Part shown: one piece after another, positions 1 through 5,704 of the stretch
Layout: each line of letters starts with the position of its first letter
Numbering within the stretch: position 1 is the stretch's first letter
Source: JANMZR01 sp031383555
Lineage (GTDB): Bacteria > Bacteroidota > Bacteroidia > Cytophagales > Spirosomataceae
NCBI GenBank assembly: GCA_031383555.1
Contig: JANMZR010000403.1
Coordinates: 1-5,704, forward strand
DNA: 5,704 nucleotides
Reading direction: 5' to 3'
The notes under the pieces: generated by a model
Databases searched by the model: none
The model's input: the letters and a program-made list of their open reading frames with translations, nothing else
Told to the model about the DNA's origin: nothing
Translations under genes and position numbers: made by a program

Positions 1-148
1 CAAAATTTATTTTTCTCAAATACAGTTCATGTTTTAGACATTTTTGATAAACACTTTCCAAAAGCCCAGGTCCAAGTATTTTATGCACTTCAATTATTGC
101 CGAATTGACTTGGTAGGTCAATTCATTAATCTTTTTTTTCGTCATCAT
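1..148 (-). CDS. GxxExxY protein, N-terminal part (runs off window)
   Basis: An open frame starts at the ATG whose first base is 148 (a second ATG follows at 145) and stays open for 49 codons to the window edge, so only the N-terminus is present. The visible protein begins with a lysine-rich stretch, then an amphipathic helix, then the signature GLLESVY at residues 28-34 inside the context ILGPGLLESVYQKCLKHEL. This matches the GxxExxY family (PDDEXK_3 type), small proteins common in Bacteroidota and related by fold to PD-(D/E)XK nucleases. Their cellular role is not established, and the predicted nuclease core lies outside this window. It lies 53 bases downstream of the coaX stop on the same strand, with no terminator hairpin seen between, so read-through transcription from coaX is possible. 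The family call is firm for such a short fragment because the motif and flanking residues agree; choice between the two ATGs is open. Confidence 0.87.
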   Translation of the reverse strand, partial: MMTKKKINELTYQVNSAIIEVHKILGPGLLESVYQKCLKHELYLRKINF

Positions 149-201
149 TTTTTATTATTTCATCAAAAAACTCTAAACCTCTTTATTTATTTCCCTTTTT
201 C

Positions 202-960
202 TTAAATTTCGGCAATAATCTTCAACCCATTCAATGTAATATTCACATCAATTTCATCAAAAAAAGGATGCAATTGAGTGAGTTTGGAGCTTAAACCTCC
301 CGTTGCAATTACTTTACAATCCTGACCAACCTCTTCTTTGATTTTTTCCAACATTTTTTCCACCATGCCAATATAGCCCCACATCACACCCGCTTGAATG
401 GCATGCACTGTGTTTTGCCCAATTACAGAATCGGGCACTTCAAGAGGTACCTCTGGCAGTTGAGCAGTGTTTGAAAAGAGCGATTTTACAGCAGTACCAA
501 GGCCTGGGGCAATAGAAACGCCCAGTATTTTCCCCGTTTCTGAAACCGTAGTAAAGGTTAAAGCCGTACCAAAATCAACAATAATAACTTTTTGTTTATA
601 TTTCAAATATGCATATAAAGCATTGCAAACCAGATCAGTGCCAATTTCATTTGGTCGTAATATTTCTAATGGTAATTTGTGGTAAATAGTGGGCCCAACC
701 AAAATTGGTTGTATTCCAAAAAGATTTTGTACCATTTCTATTATTGGCTTTTTCAAATCTGGTACGACAGAGCTAATAACAGCTTTTGTAATTGACGATA
801 TTTTCAGATTGTTTTCCAAAAAAAGCATACGCAATTTGGCATCAAAATCTGATGAAAGTCTTGACGAACTCGATTCGATTCTAAATTGTTGAAGCCAATT
901 TTTGCCATCATTTATCCCAAATACTGCATCGGAGTTACCAATATCTATCGCTAAAAGCAT
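202..960 (-). CDS. coaX: Type III pantothenate kinase
   Basis: CoaX phosphorylates pantothenate with ATP, the first step of coenzyme A synthesis, in the cytoplasm; type III enzymes need a monovalent cation and belong to the ASKHA fold. At 252 residues the length is normal. Visible motifs in order: the N-terminal phosphate loop DIGNS at 6-10; the substrate-binding segment PNEIGTD with the presumed catalytic base Asp109; VDFGTALTF with Asp129 (cation site) and Thr132 (ATP); the IAPG turn at 150-153; NTAQLPEV; Thr184 in the GQNTVHAIQAG segment; and the TGGL loop near the C-terminus. The family's usual Arg after the catalytic Asp (GxDR) is Leu110 here. The ATG at 960 directly precedes the phosphate loop, leaving no room for a later start. 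The gene follows the HAD hydrolase by 10 bases and was probably translated from the same mRNA. No sign of truncation or transfer. Confidence 0.96.
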   Translation of the reverse strand: MLLAIDIGNSDAVFGINDGKNWLQQFRIESSSSRLSSDFDAKLRMLFLENNLKISSITKAVISSVVPDLKKPIIEMVQNLFGIQPILVGPTIYHKLPLEILRPNEIGTDLVCNALYAYLKYKQKVIIVDFGTALTFTTVSETGKILGVSIAPGLGTAVKSLFSNTAQLPEVPLEVPDSVIGQNTVHAIQAGVMWGYIGMVEKMLEKIKEEVGQDCKVIATGGLSSKLTQLHPFFDEIDVNITLNGLKIIAEI

Positions 961-970
961 CGTTTTATTT

Positions 971-1588
971 TTAAAGTTTAACTCCCAATACTTCTAATTC
1001 TTTTTCTAAATTCATAGATTTATTGAAATGTATTGAATTGATATTTAATGATTTAGCTGAAATGATATTGCCAAAATTATCATCAATAAAAACTGATTGC
1101 TCTGGAACAATATTATAGCGATCCAACATAATTTTATAAAAATCTAGAAAAGGTTTTCGAGTTTTTTCTTCCCCAGAAACTACAATGCCGTCAAACCATT
1201 CTAAAAACCTAAATCTTTCCAATTCTCGAGCCCATGGGAGCGTTTCATGGCTCCAATTTGTGAGTGCATATACTTTATAATTAGGGTTTTCAATGGCTTT
1301 TTTCAAAACAATAACAGTTGGTTCTATTGCCTCACCAAGCATTTCAATCCACTGGCCATAAAAAGCTCTTATTTCCAACTCCCATTCTGGGAAAAGCTCA
1401 ATTCTTTCCAAAGTGGCCTGTTCCAACGGATACCCTGCATCCTGATTTTCGTTCCAATGGCTTGGGCAAACTTGTGCAAAAAAGAATTCTCTTTTATCAG
1501 CATCTGGAATTAATTTTTCAAAAACATAGTTGGGATTCCAGTCAATAAGCACATTACCCAGATCGAAAATTATTGTATTTATAGCCAT
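971..1588 (-). CDS. HAD-superfamily hydrolase (subfamily IA-like)
   Basis: This cytoplasmic protein of 205 residues has all four haloacid-dehalogenase-superfamily motifs. Motif I is FDLGNV with the nucleophile Asp9; motif II is LTNWS with Thr110; motif III is Lys145 in TRKP; motif IV is FIDDN with Asp169 and Asp170. The helical cap lies between about residues 16 and 95 (SHWNENQDAGYPLEQAT region), as in type IA enzymes. Position +2 after the nucleophile is Gly rather than the Asp acid/base of most phosphatases; the DLGNV form is also known from YihX-type sugar-phosphate phosphatases and dehalogenase-like relatives. The substrate cannot be read from sequence; a small phosphomonoester is the default guess, a 2-haloacid less likely. 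Start is the ATG at 1588, four residues before the first beta strand. It is the first gene of a probable unit with coaX, and its start lies 3 bases from a divergent ATG, so its promoter must lie inside the opposite gene. Confidence 0.93.
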   Translation of the reverse strand: MAINTIIFDLGNVLIDWNPNYVFEKLIPDADKREFFFAQVCPSHWNENQDAGYPLEQATLERIELFPEWELEIRAFYGQWIEMLGEAIEPTVIVLKKAIENPNYKVYALTNWSHETLPWARELERFRFLEWFDGIVVSGEEKTRKPFLDFYKIMLDRYNIVPEQSVFIDDNFGNIISAKSLNINSIHFNKSMNLEKELEVLGVKL

Positions 1589-1591
1589 TTT

Positions 1592-2137
1592 ATGAAAATC
1601 AAGTTGGAAAATTACCCATTTCAGTGTAAAATTGTAAAAATATCTGGTAAAATAAAAAAGCTACTATCCATATTTATTCTTTCCATTTTCCTAATTAACA
1701 TTTTAGGAACAAATATTTATTTTGCTTTAGAGAGACTATCTGTAAAAATTAAATCTGAGAAAAATCTTGGAAATATACAAAAATTTACAACAATAATTTT
1801 AACAAAAGAAGAATTTCGACGGTCGCTAGAAAATGAAAATGAAATAAATCTAAATGGCGAATTTTACGATATTTCAAGCACTCAACATGTTTATAATAAG
1901 GTAGTTGTAAATTGTATTCATGATAGCTTAGAAACAGAATTAGTAAACTGGTTTGACTCACTGCCAAATAAAAGCGACTTAAAAACCATCTTTTTTAATT
2001 TCCTTTTTAGTCTTTTTTTCTCCTCAATTACTTGTTTTATTTTTCCACTTCTTACCTGGGAAGGAATCAAATATTATTATCTATTTCGCTTCAATTTTAA
2101 AACGAATTTAGCGATTTTTCGGCCGCCCAAAATTTAA
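1592..2137 (+). CDS. Unrecognised membrane-anchored protein with YDI motif
   Basis: I cannot assign a function. The 181-residue product has a basic N-terminus and a hydrophobic segment at about 24-46, a polar middle region, and a second hydrophobic segment at about 131-154 followed by an aromatic, basic tail ending in FRPPKI. The middle contains TKEEF (71-75), then EINLNGEFYDI (84-94), then a short beta-rich stretch ending in HDSLETE (110-116). A pattern of F, about ten residues, EhxhxGxxYDh, then D and E is one I recall, without being able to check, from small Bacteroidota proteins encoded near TonB-dependent receptors. With two membrane segments the middle region is probably periplasmic. 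Residue 1 is the only methionine in the frame, so this ATG is the only ATG start; TTG at 1604 is possible. The gene is very AT-rich and lies 96 bases before the receptor gene on the same strand. It is probably real because of its length, its two ordered membrane segments and its spacing, but it may be poorly conserved. Confidence 0.72.
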   Translation: MKIKLENYPFQCKIVKISGKIKKLLSIFILSIFLINILGTNIYFALERLSVKIKSEKNLGNIQKFTTIILTKEEFRRSLENENEINLNGEFYDISSTQHVYNKVVVNCIHDSLETELVNWFDSLPNKSDLKTIFFNFLFSLFFSSITCFIFPLLTWEGIKYYYLFRFNFKTNLAIFRPPKI

Positions 2138-2207
2138 TTTCAATACAAATTCTTGTTGAATATTTATCCCATTGGTTTTAAAAAGCTAGTTGGATGCATT
2201 ATTTTAT

Positions 2208-2223
2208 TTTAATTGAAATTAAA
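2208..2223. promoter_or_regulatory. AT-only inverted repeat upstream of receptor gene
   Basis: TTTAATT and AATTAAA form a perfect 7-base inverted repeat around a 2-base centre (GA), ending 10 bases before the receptor ATG. Its position would suit an operator or a translation-blocking hairpin. It does not look like a Fur box, and in DNA this AT-rich such palindromes arise by chance, so regulatory meaning is only a possibility. No convincing Bacteroidota promoter (TTG followed by TAnnTTTG) was found in the 96-base spacer. Confidence 0.2.
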
Positions 2224-2233
2224 TTCAAACACT

Positions 2234-4435
2234 ATGTTCAAAAAACTTATACTTATTATCTTTTTGGTCAAAAATATTGTCTTTTCCCAAAAAGACAGCA
2301 CAATTAAAGCTACAAATTTGGAAGAAATTGTATTTTCTGCCAATAAAGTTGAGGAAAACAAAAAAGGAATTGCCCAGCAAGTTATGATAGTTAACACTAA
2401 ACAGATTAATTCAATTAATGCAACAACTACTGGGGATTTGCTGGCCAATATAGGGGCAGTTTCGCTACAAAAAAGTCAGCAGGGTGGAGGCAGCCCAACA
2501 ATACGTGGTTTTGAGGCCAGTCGAGTGGTATTGATGGTTGATGGTGTTAGGATGAATAATTTGATTTATCGTGCGGGACATTTACAAAATATAGTCACAA
2601 TTGACCAATCGATTTTAGAAAGAGCCGAAGTTTTATATGGCCCAGCGTCAACAGTTTATGGGTCTGATGCTTTGGGCGGAGTTATTCATTTTTACACAAA
2701 AAATCCTAAACTAAATAGCACATTAACAACAGGTTATATGAGAGTTAGAGTGCCAGACCAAGAAAAAACTTTCAATGGAACACTGAATATTGGCCAGAAA
2801 AAATGGGCTTCATTGAGCGCTTTTACATTTTCAAGTTTTAACGATTTACGAATGGGTGCCAAAGTGAATTCTGCTTATGGCTCAAAATTTGGTGAAAGAA
2901 ATCAATATGTATATTTTGAAAATAACTCAGGAATTGGGACTGACGGATTGGTAAAAAACTCAAATCCCCTTATCCAAAAATTTTCAAGTTATACCCAAGC
3001 TGATTTATTGCAAAAAGTTCTTTTTAAACCCAATGAAACTGATAGTCATATCCTAAATATTCAATATTCCAATTCAACTGATGTACCTCGATATGACCGC
3101 CTTACAGATCCTTTGAACAAGGATGGCTCTGGCCTTAAGTCGGCAGAATGGTATTATGGGCCACAAAAAAGATTGATGACGGCCTATGATTTTCGAAAAA
3201 ACAAAGGCAATCAAGGTAGCCATATAGGCCTAAATTATCAAAGCGTTGAAGAAAGCCGTCATGATCGACCATTTGGTGGTGCTTTTCTCAGAAACAGAAT
3301 TGAAAATGTGGATGTTTATGGCATAACTGCCGATAAATATGTCAATTCCAAAAAATACGAAGCTCGCTATGGCATTGATATTCAATATAATAACCTAAAT
3401 TCAACTGCAAACCAAACGGCTGTAAATTCTCGAGAAACAAAGGCACTAAGTACACGCTATCCAAATGGCAAAAATAATATGCTAAATGCTGCCATTTATA
3501 CCACTGAATCTTGGATTTTATCTGATAAATTCAGAATAACTGATGGTATTCGACTTGGTTATGTAGCGTTAAACTCAGAGTTTAAGGATAAGACTTTTTT
3601 CCCATTTCCATTCAATGAAACGAGTCAAAAGAATTTTGTTTATAGCGGAAATGTTGGCCTAGTTTTCAATCCAACTAATACTTGGAAAATTGCTGGCCTA
3701 CTTTCAACAGGTTTCCGAGCACCAAATGTTGATGATTTATCGAAAGTATTTGAAAGCTCAAAAGGCACTCTAATTGTACCAAATCCTAATCTGAAACCTG
3801 AAAAAACAATAAATTATGAACTTGGAATTACCAAAAATATTTCAAATAAATTTTATTGGGAAAATGTGATTTATACTACAAATTTCAAAGATGCAATTGT
3901 AACAGATGTATTTACCTTGGACGGCCAACCTACAGTTATTTATGATGGGGTGGAGAGTAAAGTATTGGCCAGTCAAAATAAACGAAAGGCGAATATTTGG
4001 GGACTAAGCTCTACTTTAAATGCCAATTTATTAGAAAAATTTTCCGCCTCAGCTTCATATAATTATACAAATGGAAGAATAAAAACAACCTCAACTTCAA
4101 CTCCATTAGACCATATTCCACCAATGTTTGGTCGATTTGGTCTAAAATTTGAAAATACAAATCTTAATATTGAAACTTTTTTGCTTTGGAACGGCTGGAA
4201 GCATATTGAAGATTATTTGCTTAATGGTGAAGACAATGAGCAATATGCAACATTAAAAGGAATGCCATCGTGGAAAACAATGAACTTCAGAGTAGGTTAT
4301 AAATTTGTTGAAAATTGGTCGATTCAAGCAGGAATTGATAATATTTTTGATTTACAATACCGCACTTTTGCTTCGGGTATCAATGCGCCGGGGAGGAATA
4401 CTTTTGTTACTTTAAGAGGAGGTTTTGGCAAATAG
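2234..4435 (+). CDS. TonB-dependent outer-membrane receptor, haem/siderophore-like
   Basis: This 733-residue protein is an outer-membrane beta-barrel that imports a scarce ligand using TonB energy. Residues 1-18 form a signal peptide (FKKLILIIFLV core), with likely cleavage before Gln19. A TonB-box-like stretch, LEEIVFSANK, lies at 29-38. The plug follows (about 40-157), with GGGSPTIRGFE, VLMVDGVRMNN, RAGHLQN and the very typical ERAEVLYGPASTVYGSDALG segment. The rest is barrel, with FRAP at 494-497, NPNL at 517-520 followed by KPE, and a terminal segment with DNIFDLQYR, GINAPGR and TLRGGF. FRAP and NPNL boxes and the plug GH element resemble haem/haemoglobin and related iron receptors, but no His lies between the boxes, so the ligand is uncertain. 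There is no N-terminal CarboxypepD_reg-like domain, unlike SusC proteins. A TTG at 2213 is in frame, but the ATG at 2234 directly precedes the signal peptide and is preferred. The gene probably shares a transcript with the small membrane protein upstream. Confidence 0.95.
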   Translation: MFKKLILIIFLVKNIVFSQKDSTIKATNLEEIVFSANKVEENKKGIAQQVMIVNTKQINSINATTTGDLLANIGAVSLQKSQQGGGSPTIRGFEASRVVLMVDGVRMNNLIYRAGHLQNIVTIDQSILERAEVLYGPASTVYGSDALGGVIHFYTKNPKLNSTLTTGYMRVRVPDQEKTFNGTLNIGQKKWASLSAFTFSSFNDLRMGAKVNSAYGSKFGERNQYVYFENNSGIGTDGLVKNSNPLIQKFSSYTQADLLQKVLFKPNETDSHILNIQYSNSTDVPRYDRLTDPLNKDGSGLKSAEWYYGPQKRLMTAYDFRKNKGNQGSHIGLNYQSVEESRHDRPFGGAFLRNRIENVDVYGITADKYVNSKKYEARYGIDIQYNNLNSTANQTAVNSRETKALSTRYPNGKNNMLNAAIYTTESWILSDKFRITDGIRLGYVALNSEFKDKTFFPFPFNETSQKNFVYSGNVGLVFNPTNTWKIAGLLSTGFRAPNVDDLSKVFESSKGTLIVPNPNLKPEKTINYELGITKNISNKFYWENVIYTTNFKDAIVTDVFTLDGQPTVIYDGVESKVLASQNKRKANIWGLSSTLNANLLEKFSASASYNYTNGRIKTTSTSTPLDHIPPMFGRFGLKFENTNLNIETFLLWNGWKHIEDYLLNGEDNEQYATLKGMPSWKTMNFRVGYKFVENWSIQAGIDNIFDLQYRTFASGINAPGRNTFVTLRGGFGK

Positions 4436-4440
4436 TACTT

Positions 4441-4893
4441 TTAATCAAACAATTCCTCTCCTTTTTTCAAAATTTTAGGAATAGGATTTATGGAAGCATC
4501 TTCCAATTCCATATCGCTCAACTCAATATTGAGGGCCTTTGTACTCAAAGTAATTTCCCAAGCTGAAAGACATAGGGCAATAAATTGACCACCCAGGCCG
4601 AAACCAAACATAGTTTTAGCTGTCATTTGAAAGCCGAAAAATATAAAAAACATAGCTCCCGAACTAAACAACAGGCTTATTATAGAAAAAGACTGCATTG
4701 TTTGAATAAGTTTAAGCCTAATTCTTAGGTTATTTATTTGCGAAATAATGTGAACTCTTTTATCTCTCAGAAAATCGGCATGTAGGTCCCTAACTAGGCC
4801 CGATATGGCAATATAGCGGTTGGTAAAAGCTATAAACAATAGCGAAACGGTTGAAAAAAGTATCGCTGGAGTGCTAAAAGTCATCTGTTCCAT
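4441..4893 (-). CDS. DUF2721 family membrane protein
   Basis: The 150-residue product fits the DUF2721 family, small integral membrane proteins of unknown function found in many bacteria. The first hydrophobic segment (about 9-31) ends in the family-typical TNRYIAISGLVRDLH. A charged amphipathic helix follows, QINNLRIRLKLIQTMQ (52-67), then two more hydrophobic segments at about 68-90 and 95-118, the last running into WEITLSTKALNIELSDME. The tail from about 130 is acidic then basic and probably cytoplasmic. The ATG at 4893 is chosen; a second ATG three codons later (4884) would also work. It lies 43 bases downstream of the acetoacetate-decarboxylase-like gene on the same strand, probably in one unit, and its stop faces the receptor stop across 5 bases. 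Family membership is clear from the TNR and LNIELSD elements; biochemical role is unknown. Confidence 0.9.
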   Translation of the reverse strand: MEQMTFSTPAILFSTVSLLFIAFTNRYIAISGLVRDLHADFLRDKRVHIISQINNLRIRLKLIQTMQSFSIISLLFSSGAMFFIFFGFQMTAKTMFGFGLGGQFIALCLSAWEITLSTKALNIELSDMELEDASINPIPKILKKGEELFD

Positions 4894-4908
4894 GGAGAAT
4901 TTGTTTGT

Positions 4909-4946
4909 AGTTTTTAGTTTTTAGTTTGAAAGTTTGTTAGTTTGAG
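4909..4946. repeat. Decayed tandem repeat, 7-8 base unit (AGTTTkw)
   Basis: Five successive units beginning AGTTT occupy this stretch: AGTTTTT twice, AGTTTGA, one extra A, then AGTTTGTT and AGTTTGAG. It fills most of the spacer between the decarboxylase-like gene and the DUF2721 gene, and the last units overlap the final codons of the former. It is most simply a slipped-strand simple repeat. It contains no self-complementary arms that would make it a terminator. Confidence 0.6.
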
Positions 4947-5608
4947 AGTATGTTTTCAACAATAGCCTCTGGAAAAACCATTTTAAAATTACTAATATTG
5001 GTTACTATCAAAGGTTTATAGCTATCAATTTTTGGGAAAAAGTTACCATCTATTTCAAGTTTTTTTAATTTAACAAAACTCGATTTTCCTTTAGCTGTTG
5101 GTTTTGTTTGGAAATATTTATCGCCAATTTTTTGAATAATTTTTAAAGGAATAATACTAGTTGTGATTGGAAATTTGAATGATTTTCTTTTAAAAATGGC
5201 CTCAAAGAAAGCTTTCCCATCAATCGAAATTTTTATTTCCACCTGATTATCAGCAAGTTCATTCCATTGAAAATCAGCTAATTGTTTTGGTATTCCCCAA
5301 TTATTAATTCCGTTTTCAACCGAATCTCGTGTCGAAACGTATATTTTAGAAATGGTAAAGCCCGATTTTATTTTTGCAAGATTCAAAGTTTTCAAATTAA
5401 TAACTCCCGGAATAAAAAGAAGTTCTAAATAAGGCCCAACATTGGAAGTTTGGTAGTTGACACACATAACGGTGCCAAGCCTTCCGACAAAATTATCAGT
5501 TTGATAATGCTCCAAAAAGCAATTTTTATCTACAAATCCCTTTTGAAATTTATAAACTAATATAAATCCTTCACCCGTAAGCTCCCAAGGTGCCAATGCT
5601 ATTTTCAT
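4937..5608 (-). CDS. Acetoacetate decarboxylase family protein
   Basis: The 223-residue product belongs to the acetoacetate decarboxylase superfamily, soluble beta-cone proteins whose known members decarboxylate acetoacetate or catalyse aldol/dehydration chemistry through a lysine Schiff base. Visible elements, numbered from the chosen start: APWELTGEGF near the N-terminus; VGPYLELLFIPG at about 57-68 with Glu62, a candidate active-site acid; IYVSTRDSVENGINNWGIPKQLADF at about 89-113. The last includes PKQLA, which corresponds to the PKKLA motif of clostridial acetoacetate decarboxylase, so Lys108 is the presumed Schiff-base lysine and the neighbouring Lys is Gln109. The frame extends upstream to a TTG at 5641, but the ATG at 5608 begins exactly where the family similarity starts and is preferred. 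True acetoacetate decarboxylases are about 245 residues, so this is slightly short; substrate unknown. It lies upstream of the DUF2721 gene in a probable two-gene unit. Confidence 0.88.
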   Translation of the reverse strand: MKIALAPWELTGEGFILVYKFQKGFVDKNCFLEHYQTDNFVGRLGTVMCVNYQTSNVGPYLELLFIPGVINLKTLNLAKIKSGFTISKIYVSTRDSVENGINNWGIPKQLADFQWNELADNQVEIKISIDGKAFFEAIFKRKSFKFPITTSIIPLKIIQKIGDKYFQTKPTAKGKSSFVKLKKLEIDGNFFPKIDSYKPLIVTNISNFKMVFPEAIVENILSN

Positions 5609-5625
5609 TCGTAAAAATTTATATT

Positions 5626-5657
5626 CAAAATAACTCTTCAAATCAATAATAATTCAA
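5626..5657 (-). promoter_or_regulatory. Candidate Bacteroidota-type promoter for the decarboxylase-like gene
   Basis: On the minus strand a TTG (5657-5655) is followed after 21 bases by TTATTTTG (5633-5626), which matches the Bacteroidota -7 consensus TAnnTTTG at seven of eight positions. The -7 element ends 17 bases before the ATG at 5608, giving a short leader. A promoter here supports ATG over the TTG at 5641 as the start. The AT-rich background makes chance matches likely. Confidence 0.3.
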
Positions 5658-5704
5658 TAAATAATTATATTTTTGAATTTATTTTTCATTTTTTTTAAAA
5701 CACA

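Noticed and set aside
467..892. Open frames on the plus strand opposite coaX
   Set aside because: They are shadows of the coaX frame with no recognisable motif, and coaX is certain on the minus strand.
1247..1548. Two overlapping plus-strand open frames opposite the HAD gene
   Set aside because: The HAD motifs on the minus strand are unambiguous; these frames show no domain and no ribosome site.
1613..1638. Minus-strand TAATTTTC as a -7 promoter element for the HAD-coaX unit
   Set aside because: It matches seven of eight consensus bases but has no TTG at the right distance upstream.
2213..2233. TTG start for the receptor, seven codons upstream of the ATG
   Set aside because: The ATG at 2234 immediately precedes a standard signal peptide; the extra seven residues are polar and would weaken it.
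4414..4465. Possible terminator: AAGAGGAGG pairing with TCTCCTTTT, followed by T residues
   Set aside because: The stem needs two G-T pairs and closes a 34-base loop, and both arms lie in coding sequence, so it is too weak to call.
5609..5641. TTG start for the decarboxylase-like protein, eleven codons upstream
   Set aside because: Similarity to the family begins at the ATG at 5608, and the candidate promoter overlaps the upstream extension.
5668..5675. TATTTTTG on the plus strand, a perfect match to the Bacteroidota -7 element, pointing out of the window
   Set aside because: No TTG lies 17-23 bases upstream, and such matches are frequent in this AT-rich stretch.

Overview
The window looks like chromosomal DNA from an AT-rich Bacteroidota bacterium, plausibly a Cytophagales-type lineage. 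The evidence is the low GC content, weak Shine-Dalgarno sites, a TonB-dependent receptor with a typical Bacteroidota signal peptide ending in ...FSQ, a GxxExxY protein, and a DUF2721 membrane protein. No RNA gene, insertion sequence, phage gene, CRISPR array or origin is visible. Assignments rest on motif recognition by eye, not on searches.

Left block, minus strand (1-1588): a HAD-superfamily hydrolase, then coaX (type III pantothenate kinase) after a 10-base gap, then the N-terminal part of a GxxExxY protein after 53 bases, running off the left edge. The spacing suggests one transcriptional unit. CoaX catalyses the first step of coenzyme A synthesis; the other two have no obvious shared pathway with it.

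Central block, plus strand (1592-4435): an unrecognised membrane-anchored protein of 181 residues, whose start codon lies only 3 bases from the divergent HAD start, followed after 96 bases by a 733-residue TonB-dependent outer-membrane receptor. The receptor resembles the haem/haemoglobin/siderophore type and lacks the extra N-terminal domain of SusC-like proteins. The small protein has a YDI-containing motif that I recall, from memory only, in small proteins near such receptors. The pair could form a nutrient or metal uptake unit, but this is inference.

Right block, minus strand (4441-5608): an acetoacetate-decarboxylase-fold protein keeping the Schiff-base lysine motif, followed after 43 bases by a three-helix DUF2721 membrane protein. 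This pair converges on the receptor gene with only 5 bases between stop codons. The spacer between the two genes contains a decayed tandem repeat with a 7-8 base unit.

I see no clear case for a wholly new system. The most interesting points are the small protein-receptor pair, the nearly touching divergent starts, the missing histidine between the receptor's FRAP and NPNL boxes, and active-site-neighbour substitutions in CoaX and the decarboxylase-like protein.
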